Source of the DNA: Aromatoleum buckelii
GTDB lineage: Bacteria > Pseudomonadota > Gammaproteobacteria > Burkholderiales > Rhodocyclaceae
Length of the DNA stretch: 64,000 nt
Reading direction: 5' to 3'
NCBI RefSeq assembly: GCF_012910785.2
Contig: NZ_WTVH02000010.1
Location: forward strand, 124,001-188,000
The translations under genes were made by a program, and so were the position numbers. The notes beneath the pieces are model-generated. The model made no database searches. It saw nothing but the letters and a program-made list of their open reading frames with translations, and was not told the DNA's origin. Within the stretch, counting starts at the first letter, position 1; every line of letters begins with the position of its first letter. Positions 49,285-58,971 of the stretch are shown here, piece after piece.

Positions 49285-50913
49285 ATGTGGCGAACTCATG
49301 AAGTCTTCAACCAGGTACCGGTGCTGAGCGACTGGAACCTGTTCGACACCGACATCGCGCTGCGCGAAGCGGTCGTGCGCGAAGGCGCGGGGTGGCACGC
49401 CGAGGCGCTGCACGGTCAGGGCGAAGTGCTGGGCAGCGCCGACACGCAGCGGCTCGCGGAACTCGTCGATCGTCACGTGCCGGAGCTCGTCGCGTACGAC
49501 CGCTGTGGGCGGCGTATCGACGACGTCGATTTCCACCCCGCGTGGTCGCGCCTGCTCGCGATGCTGTATGCCGACGGCGTGCACAGCTCGGCGTGGTTCG
49601 AGCCGCGCCCCGGCGCGCACGTCGCGCGGGCTGCGTCGTTCTTCCTGCACGGCCAGGCGGAAGCGGGTTCGCTGTGCCCGGTGACGATGACGTTCGCGTC
49701 GATCCCGGTGCTGCGCCGCGAGTCGGCGCTGTTCGGCGCGCTCGCCGACAAGTTCCGCTCGCGCGACTACGACGGGCGCGACGTGCCGCTCGCCGACAAA
49801 CGCTCGGTGATGATCGGCATGGGCATGACCGAGAAGCAGGGCGGCTCCGACCTGCGCGGGAACACGACCGAAGCGCGCCCGCTCGCCGCCGGCAGCCGCG
49901 ACCACCTGCTGATCGGGCACAAGTGGTTTTTCTCGGTCCCGACGTGCGACGCGCACTTGGTGCTGGCGCAGGCCAGCGCGGGGCCGTCGTGCTTCTTCGT
50001 GCCGCGCTGGTTGCCCGACGGCAGCCGCAACAACGTGCGCATCCGGCGCCTCAAGGACAAGCTCGGCAACCGCTCGAACGCGTCGGCCGAAGTCGAGTTC
50101 GAGGACGCTTTCGGCACGCTGGTCGGCGACGAGGGGCGCGGCATCGCGACGATCATGGAGATGGCGGCGCAGACCCGGCTCGACTGCGTGCTCGGCAGCG
50201 CCGCGCTGATGCGCCGCGCGCTCGTCGAAGCGATCCATCACGCCCGCCACCGCTCCGCGTTCGGCAACGTGCTTGTCGCGCAACCGCTGATGCGCAACGT
50301 GCTCGCGGAACTCGCGCTCGAAAGCGAAGCGGCGACGATGCTCGCAATGCGCCTGGCGAAAGCGGTCGAGGCTGACGACGATCCGCTGGAGCGCGCGTGG
50401 CGGCGCATCGTCACGCCGGCGGCGAAGTTCTGGATCTGCAAGCGCGCGATCACCTTCACAGCTGAATGCATGGAAGCGTGGGGCGGCAATGGCTACGTCG
50501 AGGACGGCCCGATGGCGCGCCTGTACCGCGAGGCGCCGGTGAACTCGATCTGGGAAGGTTCCGGCAACGTCATGTGCCTCGACGTGCTGCGCGCCGCCGC
50601 GCGCGAGCCGGACGGAGTCGAAGCGCTGTTGCAGGAACTGTCGCAGGGCTTCGCCGGCGAAGCGGCGCTCGTGCAGGCGCTCGGCGACTTCGGAAATGCG
50701 CTGCGCGCGCCGGCCGAAGCCGAATGGCACGCTCGCCGCGTCGCGATGCAGCTGGTCCTGCTCGTGCAGGCGGGATTGCTGCTGCGGCACGCGCCGGGGA
50801 ATGTCGCGGGGACGTTCATCGACAGCCGCTTCAACCGCCCGGCCGGGCAGGTCGCCGGCCTGCTCGCGGTGCCCGACGCGGCCGCGCTGATCGACCGGGC
50901 GTGGCCGGCCTAA
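49285..50913 (+). CDS. AidB-like acyl-CoA dehydrogenase
   Basis: 542 residues with GGGAGG before the ATG. The long N-terminal domain (TDIALREAVVREGAGWHAEA), the FAD segments IGMGMTEKQGGSDLRGNTTE and HKWFFSVPTCDAHLVLAQAS and the C-terminal EAWGGNGYVEDGPMARLYRE with NSIWEGSGNVMCLDVLRA identify the AidB subgroup. It keeps the catalytic-type Glu in WEGSGN. E. coli AidB is induced by alkylating agents and binds DNA; the in vivo substrate is unknown. Located just right of the IS, so its expression may be driven or cut off by the insertion. Confidence 0.9.
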   Translation: MWRTHEVFNQVPVLSDWNLFDTDIALREAVVREGAGWHAEALHGQGEVLGSADTQRLAELVDRHVPELVAYDRCGRRIDDVDFHPAWSRLLAMLYADGVHSSAWFEPRPGAHVARAASFFLHGQAEAGSLCPVTMTFASIPVLRRESALFGALADKFRSRDYDGRDVPLADKRSVMIGMGMTEKQGGSDLRGNTTEARPLAAGSRDHLLIGHKWFFSVPTCDAHLVLAQASAGPSCFFVPRWLPDGSRNNVRIRRLKDKLGNRSNASAEVEFEDAFGTLVGDEGRGIATIMEMAAQTRLDCVLGSAALMRRALVEAIHHARHRSAFGNVLVAQPLMRNVLAELALESEAATMLAMRLAKAVEADDDPLERAWRRIVTPAAKFWICKRAITFTAECMEAWGGNGYVEDGPMARLYREAPVNSIWEGSGNVMCLDVLRAAAREPDGVEALLQELSQGFAGEAALVQALGDFGNALRAPAEAEWHARRVAMQLVLLVQAGLLLRHAPGNVAGTFIDSRFNRPAGQVAGLLAVPDAAALIDRAWPA

Positions 50914-51638
50914 CGGTCGAGCTCCGGGTAGTGGCGGAAAATGCCCTCTTCGCTGAACGGCAGGCGGCGATCCGACGCGAGATACGCGGCGAGGCGCGGG
51001 CGTCGGGCGACGCGGCGGTGAAGCTCGACGAGACCCGGGCAGCCCGGTTCGAGGCGCGCCATCGTGCGCGGGAACGCGTAGCGCAGGCCTGCGACGACCT
51101 GGAACATCGACAGGTCGACGTACGACAGCGTGTCGCCGACGAGGTAGCCGCTGCGAAAGCTGTTCTGCGCGCGGACCTGCTCGAAATAGCCGAGGAACTT
51201 CGGCAGCCGGTTCTTCGTGAAGTCCTTCGCGCGGCGCAGCGCTTCGGGCTTCTGATCTTCGTAATACAGGCTGCTCGCGATCGGGTGGTGCGTATCGTGG
51301 ATTTCGCCGACGAGGTCGGCGATCGTCAGCTGCAGCTGGTGCGCCCAGTGTCGCCCCGCCTCGGTCTTCGGCGCGAGGCCGAGCCGCGGGCCGAGATACA
51401 GCAGGATGTTGGCGGTCTGCCCGATCACGAGGTCGCCGGCTTTCAGGAACGGCGGCGCGAACGGCACGTGTTCCAGCGATTCGCCGCCGAGCAGCCGCAG
51501 CAGCGCCGCCAGGCCCATGCCGTTTTCCTCCGGCAGGCGGGCGACGTCAACGTAGTCGGCACCCGCTTCTTCGAGCAGCAGGCGAACGAATTCGCCGCGC
51601 CCCTGGATCGACGGCCAGTAATACAGTTCGTAGCGCAT
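50910..51638 (-). CDS. Glutathione S-transferase
   Basis: A 242-residue GST. The thioredoxin-like N-domain begins MRYELYYWPSIQGRGEFVRL, with Tyr near the active site, the cis-Pro region is HVPFAPPFLKAGDLVIGQTA (Gln-Thr contacts glutathione), and the C-terminal helical domain has GDTLSYVDLSMFQVVAGLRY. It resembles the Sigma/Pi-like bacterial group. It converges on the AidB-like gene with the ends overlapping by 4 bases. Confidence 0.9.
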   Translation of the reverse strand: MRYELYYWPSIQGRGEFVRLLLEEAGADYVDVARLPEENGMGLAALLRLLGGESLEHVPFAPPFLKAGDLVIGQTANILLYLGPRLGLAPKTEAGRHWAHQLQLTIADLVGEIHDTHHPIASSLYYEDQKPEALRRAKDFTKNRLPKFLGYFEQVRAQNSFRSGYLVGDTLSYVDLSMFQVVAGLRYAFPRTMARLEPGCPGLVELHRRVARRPRLAAYLASDRRLPFSEEGIFRHYPELDR

Positions 51639-52019
51639 GAGGATGTTCTCCCGCGGTGATCGGCGCGAACCGCGTCGGCGGTGGTGCGGCGGCCGGCGCC
51701 CTGAGCCGGCCCCGATGGTACGATCCGCATGCTGGCGCGCTTCCGGCCGGTCTCGCTGTCATTGTGGGCGCTGGTCGAAGAATCGACTATATTGCGTCGC
51801 ACCATCCCTGGCGCCGGCTCGCCCGCCTGGCCAATGATGCGACAACCGAATTGAATTGCAGCGCCCGGCGGGACGGTTCCCGGACGGGAAGGCAAGGCGC
51901 GGCGGGGGCGACATTACCGCCGCTCGGGGCACGAGCCGCTGGCGTGGGCTCGTTCCGCCGCCGAGACGCGATCCAAGCCCGCCGTTGCCGGACAACCACA
52001 GGACCTACAGGACCTTTTC
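51639..52019. other. 381-base divergent promoter region
   Basis: No gene seen. It contains ACGAGCC...GGCTCGT (51931-51953), an inverted repeat with 7-bp arms 67 bases before the DUF2760 gene, which may be a regulatory site of the chaperone operon. I see no clear heat-shock sigma promoter. Confidence 0.4.
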
Positions 52020-52574
52020 ATGGATCAGACCCCTCCCTCTTTCATGCGCCGACTGTCGCTCGCGTTCGGCGCGTTCTTCTCGATCATCGGCAACCGCGAC
52101 TTCGCCGCGCAGGTAATGCGCCTGCGCGCCGGGGCGGACCTCGCGGCACCGGCCGCCGCCGAAGCGCCCTCCGACGTTCGCCCACTGCGCGAAGTGCCGC
52201 ACGAGGCCGCGCTGCAGCTGCTCGGCATGCTGCAGCGGGAAGCGCGCCTCGTCGATTTTGTCGCGGAGGACATCACGGCCTATTCCGACGCCGATGTCGG
52301 CGGCGCGGCGCGGCTGGTGCACGCTGGCTGTCGCAAAGTGCTGGGCGAGCATTTCAGCATCGAGCCGGTGCGCGCCGACGCCGAAGGTAGTCGCGTGACG
52401 CTCGCCGACGGATTCGACGCCGCCGCGATCCGCCTCACCGGCAACGTCGTCGGCAAGCCGCCGTTCACCGGCACGATCAGCCATCGCGGCTGGCGCGTTA
52501 CCGATGCGCGTCTGCCGAAGCTCGCCGAGCATCATGACGCGTCGATCATCGCGCAGGCGGAGGTGGAGCTATGA
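52020..52574 (+). CDS. DUF2760-containing protein
   Basis: 184 residues. The N-terminal LSLAFGAFFSIIGNRDFAAQ and the C-terminal GKPPFTGTISHRGWRVTDAR are signature regions of DUF2760, a family found next to unusual Hsp70 genes. Function unknown. Its stop overlaps the next start (ATGA), so it belongs to the same chaperone operon and may be a co-chaperone or substrate adaptor. Confidence 0.88.
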   Translation: MDQTPPSFMRRLSLAFGAFFSIIGNRDFAAQVMRLRAGADLAAPAAAEAPSDVRPLREVPHEAALQLLGMLQREARLVDFVAEDITAYSDADVGGAARLVHAGCRKVLGEHFSIEPVRADAEGSRVTLADGFDAAAIRLTGNVVGKPPFTGTISHRGWRVTDARLPKLAEHHDASIIAQAEVEL

Positions 52575-54415
52575 GCGATCCGCGTTTCGTCATCGGCATC
52601 GACCTCGGCACGACCCACTGCGCGCTGTCGTACGTCGACATTGCCGGCAGCGACGGCGAACACGCCGCCCAGCAGGTGCTGGAGATCCCTCAGCTGACCG
52701 CTCCCGGCGCCGTCGAGGCGCTGCCGTTGCTGCCGTCTTTCCTCTACCTGCCGCACGAGAACGAGCTCGGCGAAGGCGACCTGACGCTGCCGTGGGCGAG
52801 CGCGCAGGACTACGTCGTCGGCGAATTCGCGCGCTCGCGCGGCGCCGGCACGCCGATCCGCCTCGTGTCGAGCGCGAAGAGCTGGCTGTGCCATCCGGGC
52901 GTCGACCGCAAGGCGGCGATCCTGCCGAGCGAGGCGCCGGACGAAGTCGCGCGGATTTCGCCGCTCGAAGCGTCGATCCGCTACCTCGCGCACCTGCGCG
53001 ACGCGTGGAACGACGCGCAGCCCGACGCGCCGTTCGACGAGCAGGACATCACGGTGACGATCCCGGCGTCGTTCGACCCGGCCGCGCGAGAGCTGACCGC
53101 CGAAGCCGCAGCCAGCGCCGGCTACCGTCACATGACGCTGCTCGAGGAACCGCAGGCGGCGCTGTACAGCTGGATCCAGATGAGCGAAGGGCACTGGCGC
53201 GACGAGGCGAAGCCCGGCGACGTGATCCTCGTCGTCGATGTCGGCGGTGGCACGACCGACCTGTCGCTGATCGCCGTCGTCGAACGCGACGGCAACCTCG
53301 AACTGCACCGCGTCGCGGTCGGCGAGCACATCCTGCTCGGCGGCGACAACATGGATCTCGCGCTCGCGTACGCGGTCGCGCGCAACCTCGCGGCAGCGGG
53401 CACGCAGCTCGATGCGTGGCAGATGCGCGCGCTCGCGCACGCGTGCCGCGGCGCGAAGGAGACGCTGCTCGGCGACCCGACGGTCGAGGCCGTGCCGATC
53501 GTCGTGCCGAGCCGCGGCTCGAAGCTCATCGGCGGCTCGATCCGCACCGAACTCGGCCGCGAGATGCTGACCGCGACGATCGTGGACGGCTTCTTCCCGC
53601 CTGCCCAGGTCAGCGACCGGCCGCTCGCGCGCGCCCGCGCCGGCCTCACGCAGCTCGGCCTGCCGTATGCGCAGGACGCGGCGATCACGCGCCACCTCGC
53701 GGCGTTTCTGGGCCGCCAGCTTGGCGCGACCGCCGAGCTCGAAGGTTTCGGCGCGCTTCATCCGACCGACGCGAGCTTCCTGCATCCGACCGCGGTGCTG
53801 TTCAACGGCGGCGTGTTCAAATCCGCGCTGCTCGCCGACCGCGTGCTGGCGACGCTCGACGGCTGGCTCGAAGCGGAAGGGGCCGCGCCGGTTCGCGTGC
53901 TGCAGCGCGCCGATCTCGATCTCGCGGTCGCGCGCGGCGCCGCGTATTACGGCTACGTGCGGCGCGGGCGCGGCGTGCGCATCCGTGGCGGCACTGCGCG
54001 GGCATACTACGTCGCAGTCGAGTCCGCGATGCTGGCGGTGCCGGGCGTCGAGCCGCCGATCCAGGCGCTGTGCCTGGCGCCGTTCGGCATGGAGGAAGGG
54101 ACGGAAGCGCAGCTGCCGGCGCAGGAGTTCGGCCTGGTCGTCGGCGAGCCGGTACGGTTCCGCTTCTTCGGTTCGTCGGTGCGGCGCCAGGACGAAGTCG
54201 GCACGCTGCTCGACTTCTGGGCGCCCGACGAGCTGCAGGAGCTCGAGGAGATCGAGGCCAGCCTGCCGGCCGAAGGCCGCGCCGCGGGCGAGATCGTGCG
54301 CGTGAAGCTGCATGCGCGCGTCACCGAAGCCGGCACGCTGGAGCTCGAAGCGCTGCCCGCGGACGGCAGCGCGCGCTGGAAAGTGTCGTTCGACGTGCGC
54401 GGCGGACAGTCCTGA
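52571..54415 (+). CDS. Hsp70-family protein
   Basis: A 614-residue Hsp70-like ATPase. Phosphate 1 is VIGIDLGTTHCALSYVDIAG, then ITVTIPASFDPAARELTAEA, phosphate 2 in [20 protein letters not shown] and the adenosine motif in AVLFNGGVFKSALLADRVLA. The C-terminal substrate-binding domain is shorter and unlike DnaK. Family members of this type stand apart from DnaK/HscA and their clients are unknown. Coupled to DUF2760 and followed after 5 bases by another Hsp70. Confidence 0.9.
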   Translation: MSDPRFVIGIDLGTTHCALSYVDIAGSDGEHAAQQVLEIPQLTAPGAVEALPLLPSFLYLPHENELGEGDLTLPWASAQDYVVGEFARSRGAGTPIRLVSSAKSWLCHPGVDRKAAILPSEAPDEVARISPLEASIRYLAHLRDAWNDAQPDAPFDEQDITVTIPASFDPAARELTAEAAASAGYRHMTLLEEPQAALYSWIQMSEGHWRDEAKPGDVILVVDVGGGTTDLSLIAVVERDGNLELHRVAVGEHILLGGDNMDLALAYAVARNLAAAGTQLDAWQMRALAHACRGAKETLLGDPTVEAVPIVVPSRGSKLIGGSIRTELGREMLTATIVDGFFPPAQVSDRPLARARAGLTQLGLPYAQDAAITRHLAAFLGRQLGATAELEGFGALHPTDASFLHPTAVLFNGGVFKSALLADRVLATLDGWLEAEGAAPVRVLQRADLDLAVARGAAYYGYVRRGRGVRIRGGTARAYYVAVESAMLAVPGVEPPIQALCLAPFGMEEGTEAQLPAQEFGLVVGEPVRFRFFGSSVRRQDEVGTLLDFWAPDELQELEEIEASLPAEGRAAGEIVRVKLHARVTEAGTLELEALPADGSARWKVSFDVRGGQS

Positions 54416-54420
54416 ATGCC

Positions 54421-57189
54421 GTGAAGCCTTATCTCGTCGGGATCGACCTCGGGACCAGTAACACCGTCGTCGCGTACGCGGCGCCGGGCGACGACGATAT
54501 CGCGCTGCTGCCGATCGATCAGCTCGTCGCCCCGGGCGAAGTCGCGGCGCAACCGCTGCTGTCGTCGCTGCGCTACCATCCGGCGCCGGGCGAGCTGAGC
54601 CCGGATGACCTGCAGCTGCCGTGGGCGGTGAGTGATGTCGCCGGCGTCGAGCCGGTCGTCGTCGGCACTCTCGCGCGCGAACTCGGCGCGCAGGTGCCGG
54701 GACGGCTCGTCGCGAGCGCGAAAAGCTGGCTGTCGCACGCCGGCGTCGATCGCGGCGCGCCGATCCTGCCGTGGGGCGCCGGCGACGACGTCGCGAAAGT
54801 GTCGCCGGTCGCGGCGAGCGCGAGCTACCTCGCGCACGTGCGTGCGGCGTGGAACGCGTGCTTCCCGGACGCGCCGCTGGAGCGACAGCAGGTCGTGCTC
54901 ACCGTGCCCGCGTCGTTCGACGAAGGGGCGCGGGCGCTGACGCTCGAAGCGGCACGGCTCGCGCAGCTGCCGGCGCTGCGCCTCCTCGAGGAGCCGCAGG
55001 CGGCGTGCTACGACTGGCTGTTCCGCCACCGCGCGAGCCTCGCCGCCGAACTGGAGGCGACGCGGCTGATCCTCGTCTGCGACGTCGGCGGCGGCACGAC
55101 CGACTTCACGCTGATCCGCGTCGCCGTCGAGGACGGCGAACCACGCTTGACCCGCATCGGCGTCGGCGACCACCTGATGCTCGGTGGCGACAACATGGAT
55201 CTCGCGCTCGCGCACGTCGTCGAAGCGCGCCTCGGCGCGGCCGAGAGCAAGCTCACCGCGGCGCGCTTTTCGCAGCTCCTGCAGCGCTGCCGCGGTGCGA
55301 AGGAGCAACTGCTCGGCCCGGCCGCGCCCGAGCGCACGACGGTGACGCTGCTCGGGGCCGGCAGCCGGCTCGTCGGCGGCGCGCGCTCGGTCGAGCTCGC
55401 ACGCGACGAAGTCGAGCACCTGATCGTCGACGGCTTCCTGCCTCGAGCCGGTGCCGATCAGCGCCCGGCCCGGCGGCGTGCCGGCATCGTCGAATTCGGC
55501 CTGCCGTATCCGGCCGATCCCGCGATTACGCGCCACCTCGCGGCGTTTCTCGATCGGCACGCGGCCGCGTCGCGCGAAGCGCTCGGCGCGGATGCGCCCG
55601 AAGCGCCCGAGCTGCCGGTGCCCGACACCGTGCTGCTCAATGGCGGTGTGTTCCGCTCGCATGCGCTCAGCGAACGGCTGCAGCACGTGCTCGGCGGCTG
55701 GCGCGGCCAAGCGCTGCGCCTGTTGCACAACGACGACCCGGACGTCGCGGTCGCGCGCGGCGCCGTCGCGTACGCGCTGGTGCGCGCAGGGAAGGGGCCG
55801 CGCATCGGCGGCGGTTCGCCGCGCAGCTACTTCCTCGTCATCGACGGCGAGGGGCCGTCGCGGCGCGGCGTGTGCGTGTTGCCGCGCGGCACCGAAGAGG
55901 CCGTCGAAGTCCATCTGCCCGAGCGCAGCTTCGCGCTGAAGCTCGGCCAGCCGGTGCAGTTCCACCTCGTGTCGTCGGCTGCCGACACGCCGCATCGGGC
56001 CGGCGACCTCGTCGACCTCGTCGGCGACGACTTCGTGCGCCTGCCGCCGATCGCGACCGTCATCCCGTCGGCGGGCAGCGCTGTGGTCGACGTGCCGGTG
56101 CGGATCGTCGCCGCGATGACCGAAGTCGGCACGCTCGACATGCATTGCGTCAGCATCGCCGAGCCCGCGCGCCGCTGGCTGCTGGCGTTCCAGCTGCGCG
56201 GCGACGGCGCGGCGCAGGCGGAGACGGTTGCGGCGCTGCCGCCGCGCTTCGCCGACGCGGTCGAAGCGGTCGACCGCGTCTTCGGCTCGCGCTCGCACGA
56301 CCTCAGCGGCAAGGAAGTGCGTCAGCTGCGCGGCCAGCTCGACCACTTGCTCGGCAAGCGCGAAAGCTGGGACGTGCCGCTGCTGCGCGCATTGTTCGAC
56401 GTGCTGTGGGAGCGTGTGCGCCGCCGGCGCCGCTCGGCCGAGCACGAACGCCTGTGGCTGAACCTCGCCGGCTACTGCCTGCGCCCCGGGCTCGGCTATC
56501 CGCTCGACGACTGGCGCGTCGAGCAGCTGTGGACGCTGTTCGGGCAGGGCATCCAGTACGTGCGGGAGCGGCAGAACTGGTCGGAATGGTGGACGCTGTG
56601 GCGGCGCGCGGCGGGCGGACTGGGTGCGGCCGAACAGCTGCTCGTGCTGCAGGCGGCGGGCGAACAGCTCGAAGCCGACGACGCCGCGCGACGCGCGCGC
56701 CAGCCGCTCGGGACGCGCGGCAGCCTCGAGGATCTCGTGCGGCTGGCCGCATCGCTCGAGCGGGTCGAAGTCGAACATCGCATCGAGATCGGCGAATGGC
56801 TGATCGAGCGGCTGCAGAGACCCGCGGAAAAGCACAACGCGTGGTGGGCGGTCGGGCGCATCGGCGCGCGCGAGCCGCTGTACGGCAGCGCGCACAACGT
56901 CGTGCCGGCCGACGTGGCGACGCGCTGGCTCGACGCGATCCTCGCACTCGACTGGAAGCGCATCGAGCCGGCCGCGTTCGCCGCAGCCCAGATCGCCCGC
57001 ATGACCGGCGACCGCTCGCGCGACCTGCCGGCCGAGCTGCGTGACGAAGTGGCGCGGCGCCTCGCGGCGATCAACGCACCGCCGAGCTGGACCGCGATGG
57101 TGCGCGAAGTCGTCGTGCTCGAGGAAGCCGAGAAATGGCGTGCATTCGGCGAAGCGCTGCCGCCGGGGCTGCAGCTCCTCGACCACTGA
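54421..57189 (+). CDS. Large Hsp70-family protein with DUF3731-like C-terminal region
   Basis: 922 residues from the GTG at 54421. The ATPase domain has [60 protein letters not shown] and [20 protein letters not shown], paralogous to the upstream gene. The last 350 residues (from about [20 protein letters not shown]) replace the usual peptide-binding domain by a helical region with [20 protein letters not shown] and [15 protein letters not shown], characteristic of DUF3731. The function of this tandem is unknown; a heteromeric chaperone is possible. Confidence 0.9.
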   Translation: MKPYLVGIDLGTSNTVVAYAAPGDDDIALLPIDQLVAPGEVAAQPLLSSLRYHPAPGELSPDDLQLPWAVSDVAGVEPVVVGTLARELGAQVPGRLVASAKSWLSHAGVDRGAPILPWGAGDDVAKVSPVAASASYLAHVRAAWNACFPDAPLERQQVVLTVPASFDEGARALTLEAARLAQLPALRLLEEPQAACYDWLFRHRASLAAELEATRLILVCDVGGGTTDFTLIRVAVEDGEPRLTRIGVGDHLMLGGDNMDLALAHVVEARLGAAESKLTAARFSQLLQRCRGAKEQLLGPAAPERTTVTLLGAGSRLVGGARSVELARDEVEHLIVDGFLPRAGADQRPARRRAGIVEFGLPYPADPAITRHLAAFLDRHAAASREALGADAPEAPELPVPDTVLLNGGVFRSHALSERLQHVLGGWRGQALRLLHNDDPDVAVARGAVAYALVRAGKGPRIGGGSPRSYFLVIDGEGPSRRGVCVLPRGTEEAVEVHLPERSFALKLGQPVQFHLVSSAADTPHRAGDLVDLVGDDFVRLPPIATVIPSAGSAVVDVPVRIVAAMTEVGTLDMHCVSIAEPARRWLLAFQLRGDGAAQAETVAALPPRFADAVEAVDRVFGSRSHDLSGKEVRQLRGQLDHLLGKRESWDVPLLRALFDVLWERVRRRRRSAEHERLWLNLAGYCLRPGLGYPLDDWRVEQLWTLFGQGIQYVRERQNWSEWWTLWRRAAGGLGAAEQLLVLQAAGEQLEADDAARRARQPLGTRGSLEDLVRLAASLERVEVEHRIEIGEWLIERLQRPAEKHNAWWAVGRIGAREPLYGSAHNVVPADVATRWLDAILALDWKRIEPAAFAAAQIARMTGDRSRDLPAELRDEVARRLAAINAPPSWTAMVREVVVLEEAEKWRAFGEALPPGLQLLDH

Positions 57190-57329
57190 ACCCGCAACCC
57201 TACGGCATGCCGTCATTCGCTGCGCGCATCGCGGCAATGCCCTTGTCCTGTGCCCTGCCGCCGCATCCCGTATATAGTCCTGCAGGTGCAATGCACCCGG
57301 TTTCGTTTGCTTTCAACAAGGAGAACAGC

Positions 57330-57866
57330 ATGGCATCGAAGAAGCAGGACAAGCAGGAAAAACAGGACAAGCTGGAGAAGCTCGGAAGAGGGGTGGCACG
57401 GATCGACATCGGAATCAGCGAGGATGATCGCGCGAAGATCGCGGACGGTCTGTCGGCGCTGCTCGCCGACAGCTACACGCTCTACCTGATGACGCACAAT
57501 TTCCACTGGAACGTCACCGGGCCCATGTTCAACACGCTGCACGTGATGTTCATGCAGCAATACACCGAGCAATGGACGGCGCTCGACCTGATCGCCGAGC
57601 GCATCCGCGCGCTCGGGTTTCCCGCGCCTGGGACCTACCGGGAATTCGTCGAGCGCGCGTCGATCAAGGAAATCGAAGGGGTGCCGAAAGCGTTCGACAT
57701 GGTCCGCAGCCTCGTCGCCGCGCAGGAAGCGACCGCGCGCACCGCGCGCAGCCTGTTCCCGGTCGTCGATGACGCGAACGACCAGCCGACCGCTGATCTG
57801 CTGACGCAGCGCCTCGAAGTCCACGAAAAGACCGCGTGGATGCTGCGCAGCCTCCTCGAAGACTGA
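57330..57866 (+). CDS. dps: Dps-family DNA-protecting ferritin-like protein
   Basis: 178 residues from the ATG at 57330 (AAGGAG upstream). A Lys-rich N-terminus ([17 protein letters not shown]), suited to DNA binding, precedes the four-helix bundle; the inter-subunit ferroxidase site is visible in [15 protein letters not shown] (His) and [16 protein letters not shown] (Asp, Glu). Dps oxidises ferrous iron with peroxide and compacts DNA under stress. Stand-alone gene. Confidence 0.93.
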   Translation: MASKKQDKQEKQDKLEKLGRGVARIDIGISEDDRAKIADGLSALLADSYTLYLMTHNFHWNVTGPMFNTLHVMFMQQYTEQWTALDLIAERIRALGFPAPGTYREFVERASIKEIEGVPKAFDMVRSLVAAQEATARTARSLFPVVDDANDQPTADLLTQRLEVHEKTAWMLRSLLED

Positions 57867-57929
57867 ACGCCGTTGTGATAACCGGGGCGGCTGGCAGGGC
57901 ACGAGGGTGCGCTAGCACGCCGCCGTCCG

Positions 57930-58409
57930 TCACAGGAAACCGAGGAGCCTGCCGAGAAACAGCGTCGTGAGCCAGATCGCGAGCGACAGGCTGCCGGAAA
58001 GCCGCAGCGCCTGCGTCGTGCCGGTCGTCTCCGCGATCCCGCGCCGCCACGCCGTGCTGCGCCGCAGTACGAGTGCATTGGCGACGCCCGCCAGCACCAG
58101 CGCCATTTTGGTCCAGAACACCGGCAGCGCGGCGTAATCGGCGGGCTGCACGATGAACAGCAGCATGCCGGTGCCGATCGCCAGGATGCAGCCGCTGGCC
58201 GCGAACGGGAGGATCGTGCGTGCGAACAGCGCCACCGGCAGCGACGGCCACACGCCGATCAGCCGCGCGTCCATCGGTACGATCGCCCCGACCAGTAGCG
58301 CGATGCCGAGGATGTGGGCGGCGCTAACGACCGGGTAGAGCCAGATCGAATGCCGCAGATGGACCGACAGCGCCGAGGCATCGATCGCGGCGAGCAGTTC
58401 GCCGAACAT
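57930..58409 (-). CDS. Small integral membrane protein (DUF2214/DUF6644-like)
   Basis: 159 residues with about four membrane helices: YPVVSAAHILGIALLVGAIV, ILPFAASGCILAIGTGMLLF, FWTKMALVLAGVANALVLRR and LSGSLSLAIWLTTLFLGRLL. His residues in the first helices (LRHSIW, AAHILG) suggest a haem- or metal-associated membrane protein, as in DUF2214-type families. Function unknown. It follows the small periplasmic gene by 8 bases on the same strand. Confidence 0.75.
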   Translation of the reverse strand: MFGELLAAIDASALSVHLRHSIWLYPVVSAAHILGIALLVGAIVPMDARLIGVWPSLPVALFARTILPFAASGCILAIGTGMLLFIVQPADYAALPVFWTKMALVLAGVANALVLRRSTAWRRGIAETTGTTQALRLSGSLSLAIWLTTLFLGRLLGFL

Positions 58410-58417
58410 TCGCGCCC

Positions 58418-58789
58418 CTAGTCGCGGTCAGGGTACAGGTCGTATGTCGTGTCGCCGATGATCACGCGCTCGGCCTTGATGAGTTTCTCGCCGGGGCGCG
58501 CCGAGCGATGACCCGAGATCGTCACTCGCACACCTTCGACGAGCATCTCGTCCCGCAGTCCGGCGCGCGAGTTGCGCCACGGCTGGCCGACTTCGGCGAC
58601 CCATTGCTCGCCGCCGACATCGAGCGTCACGCGCCCGTGCGGATTGCCGAGCCGCACCGATTTCACGACCCCGGTGAGCTCCGAGTTGTCGGGCTCGGCC
58701 CAGTTCCAGCCGTGGTGCGCGAGCGCCGGGCCGGCCGCCGCGAGCGCGGCGAGGAACGCGACGAGGAGGCCGGGATATCGAATGCGCAT
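58418..58789 (-). CDS. Periplasmic DUF6152-like protein
   Basis: 123 residues with a signal peptide (LLVAFLAALAAAGPALA|HHGW). The mature part begins HHGWNWAEPDNSELTGVVKS and continues NPHGRVTLDVGGEQWVAEVG, the pattern of DUF6152 small beta-barrel proteins, which are often encoded with copper- or membrane-related genes. The two N-terminal His residues could bind metal. Pairs with the following membrane protein gene. Confidence 0.78.
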   Translation of the reverse strand: MRIRYPGLLVAFLAALAAAGPALAHHGWNWAEPDNSELTGVVKSVRLGNPHGRVTLDVGGEQWVAEVGQPWRNSRAGLRDEMLVEGVRVTISGHRSARPGEKLIKAERVIIGDTTYDLYPDRD

Positions 58790-58971
58790 GATGACGCCCT
58801 CCAGTGGACCGTGACCCGCGGGGCTGCGCGTGCTGCTGTGCGCCTCCCCGGTCGCGCTTCGACCGCGTGGCAGACGGACAATTCCATGCGCGCCGGCTGG
58901 GGCGCGTGCCAGGAAGTTGCCACGAGGGGCGCCACCACGTCGGTGCCGCGCCGTCCCCGGCCGCTAAAACC

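Noticed and set aside
52504-54420. Upstream part of the long frame that ends at 57189
   Set aside because: Arg-rich shadow of the first Hsp70 gene; the Hsp70 motifs start only at the GTG at 54421.
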